A stretch of DNA of 64,000 nucleotides from Niveibacterium sp. SC-1 (GTDB lineage: Bacteria > Pseudomonadota > Gammaproteobacteria > Burkholderiales > Rhodocyclaceae), in NCBI RefSeq assembly GCF_038235435.1, contig NZ_CP151275.1:4712001-4776000 (forward strand). The letters are read 5' to 3'. Shown piece after piece: positions 38,977-53,519 of the stretch. Within the stretch, counting starts at the first letter, position 1. Each line of letters begins with the position of its first letter. The notes under the pieces were generated by a model. It was not told where the DNA came from. It saw only the letters and a program-made list of their open reading frames with translations, and made no database searches. The translations under genes and the position numbers were made by a program.

Positions 38977-40461
38977 TCAGCGCGGCAGCGTGCTCGATCC
39001 CATCAGGAACTCATCCACCGAGCGGGCGCACTGGCGACCTTCGCGGATTGCCCACACGACGAGCGATTGGCCACGGCGCATGTCACCCGCCGTGAACACC
39101 TTGGGCACATTGGTGGTGTAGGCACTGGCGCCTTCGGTCGCAGCCTTGGCGTTGCCGCGCGGATCCTTCTCGACGCCGAAGGCTTCGAGCACACCCGCCA
39201 CCGGATTGGTGAAGCCCATCGCGAAGAGCACGAGCTCGGCAGGAATCTCGTTCTCCGAGCCGGCGACTTCCGACATCTTCATCTGCCCGGTCTTCTCGTC
39301 CTTCTTCCACTCCAGGCGCGCGGTGACCAGTGACTTGACCTTGCCGTTCTCGCCGCGGAATTCCTTGGTGGTGATGGACCAGTCGCGCTCGCAGCCTTCC
39401 TCGTGGGAAGACGAAGTGCGCATCTTGGTCGGCCAGTACGGCCACACCAGCATCTTGTTTTCCTTTTCCGGCGGCTGCGGCATCAGTTCGAACTGGGTCA
39501 CGCTCTTGGCGCCGTGACGGTTCGAGGTGCCCACGCAGTCGGAACCGGTGTCGCCACCACCGATGACGATGACATGCTTGCCGGTGGCCTTGATCTGGTC
39601 CTTGAGCTTGTCGCCGGCGTTGACCTTGTTCTGCTGCGGAAGGAACTCCATGGCGTAGTACACGCCGTCGAGTTCGCGGCCCGGCACCGGAAGGTCGCGC
39701 GGCACTTCGGAGCCGCCCGACAGCACGACCGCGTCGAAATCCTTGAGCAGTTGCTTGGGCGCGATCGTCTCCTTGGCATCGGAGGCCACGCCGGCCGGCA
39801 GCTTGCCTTCGCCGATGAAGACGCTGGTGCGGAAGCTGACGCCTTCGCTCTTCATCTGCTCGACGCGGCGATCGATGTGCGACTTCTCCATCTTGAAGTC
39901 GGGGATGCCATAGCGCAGCAGGCCGCCCACGCGGTCACGCTTCTCGAACACGGTCACGTCATGGCCGGCGCGCGCGAGTTGCTGCGCAGCTGCCAGGCCG
40001 GCAGGGCCGGAGCCGACCACGGCGACCTTCTTGCCGGTGCGCGACTTGGCGGTCTGCGGCACGACCCAGCCGTTCTCCCAGGCCTTGTCGATGATCGCGT
40101 GCTCGATCGACTTGATGCCGACCGGCAATTCGTGGATGCCCAGCGTACAGGCGGCTTCGCACGGGGCCGGACAGATGCGGCCGGTGAACTCCGGGAAGTT
40201 GTTGGTCGAGTGCAGAACCTCGATCGCGCCCTTCCAGTCCTGGCCGTACACCAGGTCGTTGAAGTCCGGAATGATGTTATTGACCGGACAGCCGTTGTTG
40301 CAGAACGGAATGCCGCAATCCATGCAGCGCGCGCCCTGGACCTTCGCCTGCTCGTCCGTCAGGTGCATGACGAACTCTTTGTAGTGCTTCTTGCGCGAGT
40401 CAGGAGCTTCGTAGCCTTCTTCCTGGCGCTCGAACTCCATGAAACCGGTGACCTTACCCAT
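38977..40461 (-). CDS. gltD: glutamate synthase small subunit
   Basis: The 494-residue NADPH-oxidising beta subunit of GOGAT, which feeds electrons to GltB. The N-terminal [4Fe-4S] ligands C46, C49, C54 and C58 ([13 protein letters not shown]) are followed by two Rossmann domains: [21 protein letters not shown] for FAD and [14 protein letters not shown] for NADPH. Its length is typical. It lies 17 bases after gltB and is the last gene before a strong terminator. Confidence 0.97.
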   Translation of the reverse strand: MGKVTGFMEFERQEEGYEAPDSRKKHYKEFVMHLTDEQAKVQGARCMDCGIPFCNNGCPVNNIIPDFNDLVYGQDWKGAIEVLHSTNNFPEFTGRICPAPCEAACTLGIHELPVGIKSIEHAIIDKAWENGWVVPQTAKSRTGKKVAVVGSGPAGLAAAQQLARAGHDVTVFEKRDRVGGLLRYGIPDFKMEKSHIDRRVEQMKSEGVSFRTSVFIGEGKLPAGVASDAKETIAPKQLLKDFDAVVLSGGSEVPRDLPVPGRELDGVYYAMEFLPQQNKVNAGDKLKDQIKATGKHVIVIGGGDTGSDCVGTSNRHGAKSVTQFELMPQPPEKENKMLVWPYWPTKMRTSSSHEEGCERDWSITTKEFRGENGKVKSLVTARLEWKKDEKTGQMKMSEVAGSENEIPAELVLFAMGFTNPVAGVLEAFGVEKDPRGNAKAATEGASAYTTNVPKVFTAGDMRRGQSLVVWAIREGRQCARSVDEFLMGSSTLPR

Positions 40462-40478
40462 ATTCTCTAATCCCTCAA

Positions 40479-45143
<4,665 letters not shown>

Positions 45144-45204
45144 AGCTGACTCCCAATGCTGCGCGTCAAACGCACAATGCCGGCGCACGGCCGGAACCTT
45201 GGAA

Positions 45205-45233
45205 ACTATAGGGCGGCGCAGCATTTCGCTCAA
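45205..45233 (-). promoter_or_regulatory. probable sigma-70 promoter of gltBD
   Basis: On the minus strand, TTGAGC (45233-45228), a 17-base spacer and TATAGT (45210-45205) sit about 60 bases before the gltB start. The REP-like debris begins right behind the -35. Confidence 0.7.
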
Positions 45234-45240
45234 GCGAAAC

Positions 45241-45279
45241 AAAATGGGGTCAGAACAGAATAACTGTAGGCCTCATTTT
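45241..45279. repeat. imperfect inverted repeat of the kind found beside RAYT transposases
   Basis: AAAATGGGG at 45241-45249 pairs, with one mismatch, with CCTCATTTT at 45271-45279. The stretch AATGGGGTCAGAACAGAAT and the nearby AATAGGGACAGATTAAAT (45293-45310) look like degenerate copies of the short REP-type elements that accompany these transposases in betaproteobacteria. This is pattern recognition, not an alignment. Confidence 0.5.
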
Positions 45280-45318
45280 GGTGCGGTTATTAAATAGGGA
45301 CAGATTAAATCGGTGCGC

Positions 45319-46050
45319 CTAGGAGGTTGTTTTTACGGCGGTTTTGCGCGGAACCGCCTTCACTCGGTGCATCCCGACGGGCCGCCCCTTCGGCAACGGC
45401 CGCAAACGCCGGTTGCCTTGGCTTTCGCGCGGCAGGCGCGCGTCTTCCCCCAGCAGCCAACCGCGGTGCGCGGCGAACCGGATGGCCTCCAGCGCAGTGC
45501 TACCCAGACCCGCATCGAGCTGTCGGCGGTAAGCGGCCTGGCGATCGAACGGCGTGTTGCCCAAGGCCCAGAACATCGGATGGTCCGTCAGGTAGGGGTC
45601 CGCATCGAGCCCAAGATGGTGCCGACAGCTCGATCCGCCGTAAAAGGCGGGATCTGCGACCAGGCCGGCACGCACCGGATTGAGCTCGATGTAGGCGTAG
45701 CAGGCGAGCAAGTACTGCTGCGGTTCGACCACCGTCGAGCGGTAGCGCCCTTCCCACAGCGTGCCGGTGCGCCGATGCCGGTCGTTGAACCAGCGCACGT
45801 AGCGGCGCCCGAGCTGCTGCATCAGCGCTCCGGTCGACGCTTCCTCGCCCGCCGACAGGAGCAGATGCACGTGATCCGGCATCAGCACATAGGCGTGCAA
45901 GCGCACGCCCGTCTCCCGCAGGCCTTCGCGCAGGCATTCGAGATAGCGTGTCTCGTCCGCATCGTCGTGGAAGATGTGCGCGCGGTTATTGCCGCGCTGC
46001 GTCACGAGCTGCGGCAGGCCGGGCACGAACAGGCGCGGCAGGCGGCTCAC
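45319..46050 (-). mobile_element. REP-associated tyrosine transposase (RAYT, Y1 type)
   Basis: A full-length 243-residue HUH/Y1 transposase-like protein. The HUH pair is H60-V-H62 (MPDHVHLLL), and the catalytic tyrosine candidates lie in CYAYIELNPVRAG (Y118/Y120), both diagnostic of the RAYT branch of the IS200/IS605 superfamily. No IS ends or second orfB are present; such genes are usually single-copy and act on REP-like repeats. It starts only 6 bases after dgt and separates dgt from gltB, which are often closer neighbours in related genomes. The reading frame shows no frameshift. Confidence 0.9.
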
Positions 46051-46056
46051 GCTCGC

Positions 46057-47181
46057 CTAAGGCTCGCCGACCGAGAAAAGCCGACGGTGTTCCTTCATCG
46101 CATAGCGGTCAGTCATCCCGGCGATGTAGTCGGCAATGGCGCGCGGCTTGTCCTCGCGCGAGCGCTGCAGGTATTGCGGCGGCAGCAGGCGCGGCTCGGC
46201 CATGAAGGCCTCGAAGAGTTCGCGGATGATCCGCTGCGCTTTGTTCATCTCGCGCAGTACACGGTAGTGCCAGTAGAGCTGTTCGCGCAGGAAGACCTTC
46301 AGTGGTCGCAGCGCCTCATGCATCGCGGCGGAGAAGCCGACAAGGCGTGACGCCGCGCGGACGTCGGCGAGCGTCTCGACGCCTGCCTCCCGGATGGCCG
46401 CTTCGGTCGTCCGGATCAGGTCCAGAGTCTGGGCATTGATCAAGCGTCGCACGGTCTCATGGATCAGGCGCCGTTCGTTCAAGCCGGGATAGCGAGCCCG
46501 CACCGCCCGCAGATGTTCAGCAACCAAGCCGACGTCCTCGATTTGCTCGAGCGTGATCAGGCCGGAACGCAGCCCGTCATCGATGTCGTGGTTGTTGTAG
46601 GCGATCTCGTCGGCGTAGTTGTTCAGCTGCGCCTCGATCGAGGCCTGCGTCTTGTTGAGAAAGCGCTCGCCGAGGGCCCCCAGCAGTGCCGCATTGCGCG
46701 GAGAGCAGTGCTTGAGGATGCCTTCCCGCGTCTCGAACATCAGGTTCAGGCCATCGAACTCCGCATAACGGTCTTCGAGCAGCTCCACCGTCCGCAGCGA
46801 CTGCAGATTGTGTTCGAAGCCGCCGTGACCCTTCATGCACTCGTTGAGCGCGTCCTGACCGGCGTGGCCAAAAGGGGTATGGCCAAGGTCGTGGGCGTAG
46901 GCGATTGCTTCGGACAAGTCCTCGTTCACCCGTAGCGCGCGGGCGATCGCGCGGGCGATCTGTGCAACCTCGATGCTGTGGGTCAGCCGTGTGCGAAAGA
47001 GATCGCCTTCATGATTCACGAAGACCTGGGTCTTGTATTCGAGGCGTCGGAAAGCCGTCGAATGGACGATGCGATCGCGGTCGCGCTGGAACTCGCCGCG
47101 TCCCTCCGGCGCAGGCTCCACGCGCGCACGGCCACGGGAGTTGTGTTCGGCGACGGCGTAAGCGGCCAGACCCGCACTCAT
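46057..47181 (-). CDS. dgt: deoxyguanosinetriphosphate triphosphohydrolase-like protein
   Basis: A 374-residue HD-domain enzyme that cleaves dNTPs to deoxynucleosides and triphosphate. Metal-binding residues are visible: H68 ([10 protein letters not shown]), H97-D98 ([15 protein letters not shown]) and a further Asp downstream. The N-terminal [28 protein letters not shown] is the typical start of the dGTPase-like branch. Its start overlaps the aroB stop by 4 bases, so it is the third gene of aroK-aroB-dgt. The exact nucleotide preference is not predictable. Confidence 0.93.
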   Translation of the reverse strand: MSAGLAAYAVAEHNSRGRARVEPAPEGRGEFQRDRDRIVHSTAFRRLEYKTQVFVNHEGDLFRTRLTHSIEVAQIARAIARALRVNEDLSEAIAYAHDLGHTPFGHAGQDALNECMKGHGGFEHNLQSLRTVELLEDRYAEFDGLNLMFETREGILKHCSPRNAALLGALGERFLNKTQASIEAQLNNYADEIAYNNHDIDDGLRSGLITLEQIEDVGLVAEHLRAVRARYPGLNERRLIHETVRRLINAQTLDLIRTTEAAIREAGVETLADVRAASRLVGFSAAMHEALRPLKVFLREQLYWHYRVLREMNKAQRIIRELFEAFMAEPRLLPPQYLQRSREDKPRAIADYIAGMTDRYAMKEHRRLFSVGEP

Positions 47182-48260
47182 TCGCAGTGCGCTTCGATCG
47201 CCGCGGCAATTGCCTGGTCAGAGGCCGAACCGTCGATCACCGCACGCCCCAGTGCCTTGAGCAGGATGAGCCGAAGCTTGCCTTCCGCCACCTTCTTGTC
47301 GTGACGCATCAGGGCGATATAGCGATCGGCCCCCAGCGCAGGACCGCGTACCGGCAATCCGGCCCGGACAAACAAGCGTGTTGCCCGCTCGACGTCCTCG
47401 TCCCTGAGCCAACCGAGGCGACGCGAGAGGTCCAGCGCCATGATCGTGCCGGCCGCGATCGCCTCGCCGTGCAGCCAGACGCCATAGCCCAGCCCAGTCT
47501 CGATCGCGTGACCGAAGGTGTGGCCGAGATTGAGCGTGGCGCGCTCGCCCTGCTCGGTCTCATCAGCGATCACCACCTCGGCCTTGTTCTCGCAGGAGCG
47601 CTCGACAGCGTAGGTGAGCGCAGCGGGATCGCGCGCGAGCAGCGCATCCATGTTCGCTTCCAGCCATTCGAAGAAGGGCAGGTCGCGGATGAGACCGTAC
47701 TTGATCACTTCGGCGAGACCGGCCTTGAGTTCGCGATCCGGCAGCGTGTCCAGCGTGGCGATATCGGCCAGGACCAGCCGCGGCTGGTAGAAGGCGCCGA
47801 TCATGTTTTTGCCGAGCGGATGGTTGATCGCCGTCTTGCCCCCTACCGAGGAGTCCACCTGCGCCAACAGCGTCGTCGGGATCTGGATGAAGGGCATGCC
47901 GCGCTGATAGGTCGCGGCCGCGAAGCCCGTGATGTCCCCCGTGACGCCGCCGCCCAGAGCGATCAGCGTGGTCGACCGCTCCGCATGCTGCGAAAGCAGC
48001 GCGTCAAAAATCTGGTTCAGCGCGGGCCAGTCCTTGTGAGCTTCTCCGTCGGGCAGGACGATCCGCGTGGCCTTGACGCCGACAGCTTCGAGGGCAGACT
48101 GGAGCGTGTCGGCATAGAGGGGGGCCACGACCTCGTTGCTGACGATCACGGCCTTGCGCGTCTTCAGATACGGCAGCAGAAGCTCGCCTTGCCCCAACAG
48201 AGCGCGTCCGATCCGGATCGGATAGGCGCGGCTTCCCAGATTCACTTCGACGCTGCGCAT
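47178..48260 (-). CDS. aroB: 3-dehydroquinate synthase
   Basis: The 360-residue enzyme of the second step of the shikimate pathway, converting DAHP to 3-dehydroquinate with NAD and zinc. Motifs: [53 protein letters not shown] and [15 protein letters not shown] with its metal-binding histidines. The ATG at 48260 has GGGAGG just upstream; the first 19 bases overlap the end of aroK. The dgt start overlaps its stop. Confidence 0.97.
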   Translation of the reverse strand: MRSVEVNLGSRAYPIRIGRALLGQGELLLPYLKTRKAVIVSNEVVAPLYADTLQSALEAVGVKATRIVLPDGEAHKDWPALNQIFDALLSQHAERSTTLIALGGGVTGDITGFAAATYQRGMPFIQIPTTLLAQVDSSVGGKTAINHPLGKNMIGAFYQPRLVLADIATLDTLPDRELKAGLAEVIKYGLIRDLPFFEWLEANMDALLARDPAALTYAVERSCENKAEVVIADETEQGERATLNLGHTFGHAIETGLGYGVWLHGEAIAAGTIMALDLSRRLGWLRDEDVERATRLFVRAGLPVRGPALGADRYIALMRHDKKVAEGKLRLILLKALGRAVIDGSASDQAIAAAIEAHCE

Positions 48261-48805
48261 CGGGCCTCCCATTCCTTGAACAGTCTTTGCACGGCCTGGT
48301 TCGAGTGATAGCGTCCGCCGTCCAGCACGAAATCTGCGACCTCCCGGTAGAGTGGATCGCGCTGGGCGCGCAGCGATTCGAGCTTCGCGAGAGGATCCGC
48401 CACCTGAAGCAGCGGACGGTTCTCATCATGGCGGGTGCGCTCATAGAGCAGCTTCACCGGCACGTCGAGATACACGACCCAGGCGTCGGCGCGCATTACG
48501 CGGCGGTTCTCGGGATCCATGACCGCGCCACCGCCGGTGGCAATCACGATGCCGTCGCGCGCGCACAGCTCGGCCACCATCTGGGACTCGCGCCTTCGAA
48601 AACCGATCTCGCCCTCGACCTCAAAGATCGTCGGGATGCGCACGCCGGTACGCGCCTCGATCTCATGATCGGAATCCACGAACGGCACCCCCAGCTTGCG
48701 CGCGAGAGCCTTCCCCACCGTGGTTTTGCCGGACCCCATCAGGCCCACCAGAACGATATTACGCGCCTTCTCCACAGCTTCTTGCGGGCATTTGCCTTTA
48801 CTCAA
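48242..48805 (-). CDS. aroK: shikimate kinase
   Basis: A 187-residue P-loop kinase phosphorylating shikimate. The Walker A loop is GLMGSGKTT (21-29), the shikimate-binding [13 protein letters not shown] and FRRRESQ follow, then ATGGGAV, and the lid has [11 protein letters not shown]. The start is TTG at 48805 preceded by GGGAGG; an in-frame GTG 11 codons later has no comparable ribosome site. It begins the aroK-aroB-dgt unit, downstream of a terminator. Confidence 0.95.
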   Translation of the reverse strand: MSKGKCPQEAVEKARNIVLVGLMGSGKTTVGKALARKLGVPFVDSDHEIEARTGVRIPTIFEVEGEIGFRRRESQMVAELCARDGIVIATGGGAVMDPENRRVMRADAWVVYLDVPVKLLYERTRHDENRPLLQVADPLAKLESLRAQRDPLYREVADFVLDGGRYHSNQAVQRLFKEWEARCAASK

Positions 48806-48836
48806 TCAAGCGAGCCTCCCACGCCGCCGCCACAAA

Positions 48837-48868
48837 AGCAAATCGCCCCAAAGGGCGATTTGCTTACT
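48837..48868 (-). terminator. rho-independent terminator after the pil-lipoprotein unit
   Basis: A perfect 12-base stem, AGCAAATCGCCC with GGGCGATTTGCT, around a 4-base loop. On the minus strand it is followed by TTTTG, 20 bases after the stop of the Ig-like lipoprotein. It separates that gene from aroK. Confidence 0.88.
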
Positions 48869-48885
48869 AAGGACGATGCACCCAA

Positions 48886-50148
48886 TTACCAGAGAATGCT
48901 ATCTCGGACGTAGTTGTCGCTGTCCGGAACTGCGACGATGGTTCGGTTGCCACCGTTGCGGCTCAATACGACGACCGGCGAATTGGCGAGCGCTCGCTGA
49001 CCAATCGCAAAAGCAACGATCTCGTTGGTGCCACGGTCGCCGCCCCACACCTGGACCGTGCATTGACCACCTTTGGTAAGGCAGTAGCCCGTCGCGTTGG
49101 TGTTCGAGTCGGAGTCGCCCACCACCAGACCTTGCTCGGTCGTGGCAAAGCTCACGATCGTTCCGTCTGGCGCCGGGTGGCCAAGGTAGTCGCCCACGTT
49201 GATAGTCATTCCGCAGGGGTAGACCAAAGGCTTGGTCGGGTCGGAGCACGATGAGCCAGCAACGTGGAACAGGGTAAAATATTGCTGGTCCGGCAAGCCC
49301 GATGAAACTGCGATCTGGTCATTGGCGAAGTACTTCTGGGACGGAGCTGCGCTCGTAGGCAGGCTCGCAAATACGTAAAAGGACTCTGGCACTGTCCCAG
49401 AACCCACAGTCACAGTCGCACTGCCCAAGGTATTGGAAGTTACCTGGACGGCGGTCGTTTGGCCGTTCGTGGTGAGGCCGCCGTTTCGCGTCGAGAGGTC
49501 GAACAGCACCGGCGCATTGGGAACCGCGTTGCCGTTCGCATCGAGCACCTTGAAGGTTACCGTTGCGGTCTCGCTCACAGCCCCGGCCGCCCCCTCGGAC
49601 GCACCCTTGATTACAAGACGCGTCGGCACGGTGCTGACATATTGCAATACTGCCGGCGCACCAACCGCCCCACTGCTGGTCGTTGAACCGACTGACATAT
49701 TTACAGGCAAGGAGGTCGCGGCCTGGTTCGATACCGAGGCGCTCGCAGTCAGCGAAACGGCGTCCGGCGAGGAAATAATGTTCGCGCTCACTTGAATCTC
49801 CGCGACACCTTGACTGTTCGTGAGCACGTTGGTCTGGGAGAGCGCGACGAGCGCAGCCGGCGCAGCTGCAAACGTAACGATAGCGCCCGGCACAGCCTTC
49901 CCATCTTGATCCAGCACCTTGGCCTGGAGGCGCGCCGGCTTGCCGTAGATCAACGCATTCGTGCTCGCACCACTCGTCGGATCAGATGCGGACAGATTTA
50001 CCGAAGGCGTCACCGTGCCCGGCTTTGTGGTGCCCCCACTCGTCGTATCACCGGGAAGCGCCGATGCACCACTGCTCCCGCCACCGCAACCGGTGAGCAC
50101 CATTGCTGCGGCCGCCAGCAGAGCAGCCAAAACTGATCGAAGACTCAC
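48886..50148 (-). CDS. lipoprotein with bacterial Ig-like (Big_1-type) domains, downstream of pilQ
   Basis: A 420-residue surface or periplasmic lipoprotein. I place the start at GTG 50148 behind GGAGAG (a weak TTG start 24 bases upstream is the alternative). The lipobox AMVLTGC lipidates Cys 21. A Ser/Gly/Thr linker leads to at least two immunoglobulin-like repeats, each with K(V/A)LDxxGxAVPxA: one near residues 60-140 and one near 185-265, as in invasin-type Big_1 domains. The C-terminal 140 residues carry four cysteines and no recognised domain. It starts 29 bases after pilQ, so it is probably transcribed with the type IV pilus genes. Codon use looks somewhat less GC-rich than in neighbouring housekeeping genes. 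Confidence 0.82.
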   Translation of the reverse strand: MSLRSVLAALLAAAAMVLTGCGGGSSGASALPGDTTSGGTTKPGTVTPSVNLSASDPTSGASTNALIYGKPARLQAKVLDQDGKAVPGAIVTFAAAPAALVALSQTNVLTNSQGVAEIQVSANIISSPDAVSLTASASVSNQAATSLPVNMSVGSTTSSGAVGAPAVLQYVSTVPTRLVIKGASEGAAGAVSETATVTFKVLDANGNAVPNAPVLFDLSTRNGGLTTNGQTTAVQVTSNTLGSATVTVGSGTVPESFYVFASLPTSAAPSQKYFANDQIAVSSGLPDQQYFTLFHVAGSSCSDPTKPLVYPCGMTINVGDYLGHPAPDGTIVSFATTEQGLVVGDSDSNTNATGYCLTKGGQCTVQVWGGDRGTNEIVAFAIGQRALANSPVVVLSRNGGNRTIVAVPDSDNYVRDSILW

Positions 50149-50177
50149 TGTTTCTCTCCGTATGCCGTACAAATTTC

Positions 50178-52310
50178 TTAGCGCGCCTGCGCAGCCTGTT
50201 CGTTAACGATCCGCGGGGTGATGAAAACCAGTAGTTCGGTCTTCTCGTCAATGCGCTGATTGTCACGGAACAGGTAACCCGCCACCGGAATGTCGCCGAG
50301 GAACGGAATCTTGTTAGTAAGGTTGCGCGAGTTTTGCGTATAGATCCCGCCGATCACGACGGTACCGCCGTTTTCGACAAGCACTTCGGTCTTGACGTGT
50401 TTGGTGTCGATCGCGATACCGCTACTTGTTGACAGGCTCGTGTTCGGAGTGTCCTTATTGACATCCAGCGACATCATGACTTTGCCGTCAGGCGTGATCT
50501 GCGGCTTCACCCGGAGCGCCAGATTGGCCTTGCGGAAGGAAACGCTGGTAGCGCCAGAACTTGTCGCCTGCTGATAGGGAATTTCGACACCCTGCTCGAT
50601 CAGCGCCTCGACCTGATCAGCCGTCATCACACGCGGACGCGAGATGACCTTGCCACGACCGTCCTGCTCAAGAGCGGAGATCTCGAGCGCCAGGAAGCGT
50701 GTCGCATTGCTATTCCACAACACAAAGGACAGCTGTCCCGGTTGTGAGCCCGAAATCGACGCGGCCGGAAGGTTCACCCCGAGCACGCTCAGGAGGTTGT
50801 CCGGCTTGTTCTCGACGAGGCCCGCGGCATAGCCGGTCTGGGCAATACCGTTGCCGAACGTATAGCGGCCGACTTGACGACCGTCGCTGGTGGTGCCGAC
50901 GATGCCGCCGCCGTTGCCGCCAAAACCCAGACGCACACCGAGATTGCGGGTGAAGTTGTCGCCCGCTTCGACGATCTGCGCCTCGATTAGCACCTGGCGT
51001 ACCGGCACATCGATCTCGGCGACCACGGCACGCACGTCGTCGAGACGGCCGGCGATGTCCGAGACGAAGAGCTTGTTGGTGCGCTCGTCGACGACAACGC
51101 TGCCGCGCTTGGACAGGATCGTCTGGTCCTGTTTGCGCAGGAACGCGGCAACAGCGCCCGCCTTGTGATAGTTGATCTGGAAGCTTTCAGTGCGCAGCGG
51201 TTCAAGCTCGGAAATCTGCTGACGCGCTTCGAAGTCCAGACGCTCGCGGGTTGCCAGTTCATCACGCGGAGCGATCCAGATGACGTTTCCGTTCTTGCGC
51301 ATGTCTAGGCTCTTGGCCTGCAGAATGATGTCCAGCGCCTGATCCCAAGGCACATCCTTGAGCCGGAGCGTCAGACTGCCGTTCACTGAATCGCTGGTGA
51401 TGATGTTGAAGTTGGTGAAGTCTGCAATCACCTGAAGCACGGCGCGAACGTCGATATTCTGGAAGTTCAGCGAGAGCTTCTCGCCGCCGTACTTCTGCCG
51501 CGTGCCCTGCACCAGCTTCTTGGGGTCTTCCGTCACCGGCTTGACCTCAACCACGAGCTGCGTATCCGTCTGGTAGGCGTTGTGCTCCCAGAGCCCCTTC
51601 GGCGTGATCACCATGCGCGTGTTCTGGCCGATCGCCTGAGTCGCCACGGAAAGCACCGGCGTCGCGAAATCGGTGACGTCCAGGCGCTTGCGCAGGGCGT
51701 CAGGCACGGAGGTCTTGAGAAAATCAACGACCAAGGTGCTGCCTTGTTGCCGGATATCGATGCCAGCGCCCGCGTCGGACAGATCGACGACGATCCGCCC
51801 TTCGCCGTCACGACCCCGGCGGAAGTTGATATCGCGAATCGCGTGATCGGACTTGGAGCCCGAGACCTCTGCGAACTTGGCAGTTTGCGAGGTCCCGGTC
51901 ACGGCGGCCGGGGCGCCCGACAGCGTGATGATCACGCTGCGGTCTTCGGTTCGGGTCTCGTAGGCCACGGTCTGCGCCAGGTTGAGCACCAAGCGCGTGC
52001 GATCGCCCGCCTGCACAATATTCGCGCTGCGCAGATCGCCTTCGTTGAACACCTGCGAACTACGGCCGGTGCCGTTGCCCGTGTCCGGGAAGTCAATTGC
52101 AACGCGTGCCGGATTGGCGACGCTGAAGCTGCCGAGCGTGCCGCTGAGCGGCTTGCGCAGGGTCACCTTGAGAATGACTGCGCTGCCTTGGCGCGCAACA
52201 TTGAGCGCTTCAATGCTGTTAGAAGCCTCATCGGCTGCCTGCGCCAGCGTCGCCAGGCATGCCAGGCCGATCGCCAGCAGGGCAGCGGAAATTCGACGAT
52301 ACAGACTCAT
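50178..52310 (-). CDS. pilQ: type IV pilus secretin PilQ
   Basis: The 710-residue outer-membrane secretin through which the pilus is extruded. A signal peptide (LLAIGLACLATLAQA) is followed by AMIN domains (VTLRKPLSGTLGSF and similar) that bind peptidoglycan, then the STN/N0 region (KLSLNFQNIDVRAVLQVIADF), an N1 domain, and the secretin core with RPRVMTADQVEALIEQGVEIPYQ and VVIGGIYTQN near the C-terminus. The ATG at 52310 overlaps the pilP stop. It is the last pil gene before the Ig-like lipoprotein. Confidence 0.97.
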   Translation of the reverse strand: MSLYRRISAALLAIGLACLATLAQAADEASNSIEALNVARQGSAVILKVTLRKPLSGTLGSFSVANPARVAIDFPDTGNGTGRSSQVFNEGDLRSANIVQAGDRTRLVLNLAQTVAYETRTEDRSVIITLSGAPAAVTGTSQTAKFAEVSGSKSDHAIRDINFRRGRDGEGRIVVDLSDAGAGIDIRQQGSTLVVDFLKTSVPDALRKRLDVTDFATPVLSVATQAIGQNTRMVITPKGLWEHNAYQTDTQLVVEVKPVTEDPKKLVQGTRQKYGGEKLSLNFQNIDVRAVLQVIADFTNFNIITSDSVNGSLTLRLKDVPWDQALDIILQAKSLDMRKNGNVIWIAPRDELATRERLDFEARQQISELEPLRTESFQINYHKAGAVAAFLRKQDQTILSKRGSVVVDERTNKLFVSDIAGRLDDVRAVVAEIDVPVRQVLIEAQIVEAGDNFTRNLGVRLGFGGNGGGIVGTTSDGRQVGRYTFGNGIAQTGYAAGLVENKPDNLLSVLGVNLPAASISGSQPGQLSFVLWNSNATRFLALEISALEQDGRGKVISRPRVMTADQVEALIEQGVEIPYQQATSSGATSVSFRKANLALRVKPQITPDGKVMMSLDVNKDTPNTSLSTSSGIAIDTKHVKTEVLVENGGTVVIGGIYTQNSRNLTNKIPFLGDIPVAGYLFRDNQRIDEKTELLVFITPRIVNEQAAQAR

Positions 52311-52831
52311 TTCTTCGCCTCCTGATCCTGCAGCAACAGCGTGCTCATGCGTTCCACCCAATCCCCATTCGCGTCTTCAACCAGCTCTTTCAGCGTGATC
52401 TCGTTCTCGGTGATCTTCGTCACCACGCCGAAGTTCTGGCCCATGTAATTTCCGACCCGCACCTGGAACAGCGTCTTGTCGGCCGAAACGATTGCTACCG
52501 GCTTACTCTTCATGTCAAGCAGGCCCACCATGCGCAAGGTCTCGAGCGGGAAAGCCTCAAGCGGCTCCTTGCGACGATTCAGATCTGGCTTCGGGCCCGA
52601 AGCCCCAGCCAGCTTCGACGTATCCAGCTTCACCAGAGTGAAGGGGTCCGGCAATTCACCCGACTCATAGTCAACAACCGGGAAGGTCTTGATCTGCGGC
52701 AGCGGCGGCACGCGGCCGCGCAGATCCTTCGACGATTCCGCCATCCATTGCTTGAGATCGCTGTGTTCGTCACCTGAGCAGCCGGCAAGAACGATCGACC
52801 CCAGCAGCAGCAAAGCAAGTCTGAGCTTCAT
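52307..52831 (-). CDS. pilP: type IV pilus assembly lipoprotein PilP
   Basis: A 174-residue inner-membrane lipoprotein linking PilNO to the PilQ secretin. Signal and lipobox LLLGSIVLAGC, Cys 18. The characteristic PilP features are FTLVKLDTSKL, the PLEAFPLETLRMVGLLDM stretch and VGNYMGQNFGVVTKITENEITLKELV at the end of the domain. It overlaps pilQ by 4 bases and lies 7 bases after pilO. Confidence 0.95.
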   Translation of the reverse strand: MKLRLALLLLGSIVLAGCSGDEHSDLKQWMAESSKDLRGRVPPLPQIKTFPVVDYESGELPDPFTLVKLDTSKLAGASGPKPDLNRRKEPLEAFPLETLRMVGLLDMKSKPVAIVSADKTLFQVRVGNYMGQNFGVVTKITENEITLKELVEDANGDWVERMSTLLLQDQEAKK

Positions 52832-52838
52832 CTGCGCC

Positions 52839-53519
52839 TCACTTCTTGCCCGCGGCCTTCGCGGCCTCGGCCTTCAGTTTCTTCTGCTTGGCCACCTCAT
52901 CGTCATCAAGATAACGATAGGTAACGGCATTCGCATCGAACTTCAGCGCGCCGTCCTTACCGTATTCCATCTTCATGTCGTTGAGCGTGACGATCCGGGG
53001 AAGCTTGGCAACATCACCAACGAAGTTGCCCATGTCATGGAAATTGCCGCTGACGCGAATAGCCACCGGCACTTCGGCATAGAAATCGCGCAGCTGCTCC
53101 GCACCCGGCTTCCAGAGCTCGAACTTCAGGCCTCGCCCCAATCCCGCCTGGTTGACGTCGACCAGCAGGTTTTCCATTTCAGTCCTGCTCGGCAACTGCT
53201 TCAGCAAGGCGCCGAACTGGCGGTCGATTTCTGCGAGCTGCTTCTTGTACTCGTCCAGATTAACCGCCTGGCGCTTCTTGCCCAGCCATTCCTCTTTGAG
53301 CTGAGCCTCTTCCTGATGCTTCTGATCCAGCGTTTCGCCTTGGGCACGCCAGTCAAACCACCAGGCGGCAGCCAGCACGACAACCAGAATCAGGATCAGC
53401 GCCGCGATCCGCGGCGCGAGAGGCCAGAGCCCAGGATCATTCGGGTCCAGCCCGCGAAAATCCTGAGCCAGCCGGTCGAGCTGTATGCCCTTGGGGCGCT
53501 TTACGACCGCTTCGCTCAT
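52839..53519 (-). CDS. pilO: type IV pilus inner-membrane protein PilO
   Basis: A 226-residue bitopic protein that pairs with PilN. A short cytoplasmic N-terminus (DRLAQDFRGLDPNDPGLWPL) precedes one transmembrane helix at about 33-52, a coiled-coil and the periplasmic ferredoxin-like domain; the segment FGALLKQLPSRTEMENLLVDVNQAGL is highly typical of PilO. The ATG overlaps the pilN stop. Confidence 0.95.
   Translation of the reverse strand: MSEAVVKRPKGIQLDRLAQDFRGLDPNDPGLWPLAPRIAALILILVVVLAAAWWFDWRAQGETLDQKHQEEAQLKEEWLGKKRQAVNLDEYKKQLAEIDRQFGALLKQLPSRTEMENLLVDVNQAGLGRGLKFELWKPGAEQLRDFYAEVPVAIRVSGNFHDMGNFVGDVAKLPRIVTLNDMKMEYGKDGALKFDANAVTYRYLDDDEVAKQKKLKAEAAKAAGKK

Noticed and set aside
45241..46050. 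Complete insertion sequence
   Set aside because: No terminal inverted repeats, target duplication or second ORF; it fits a single-copy RAYT gene with REP-like fragments.
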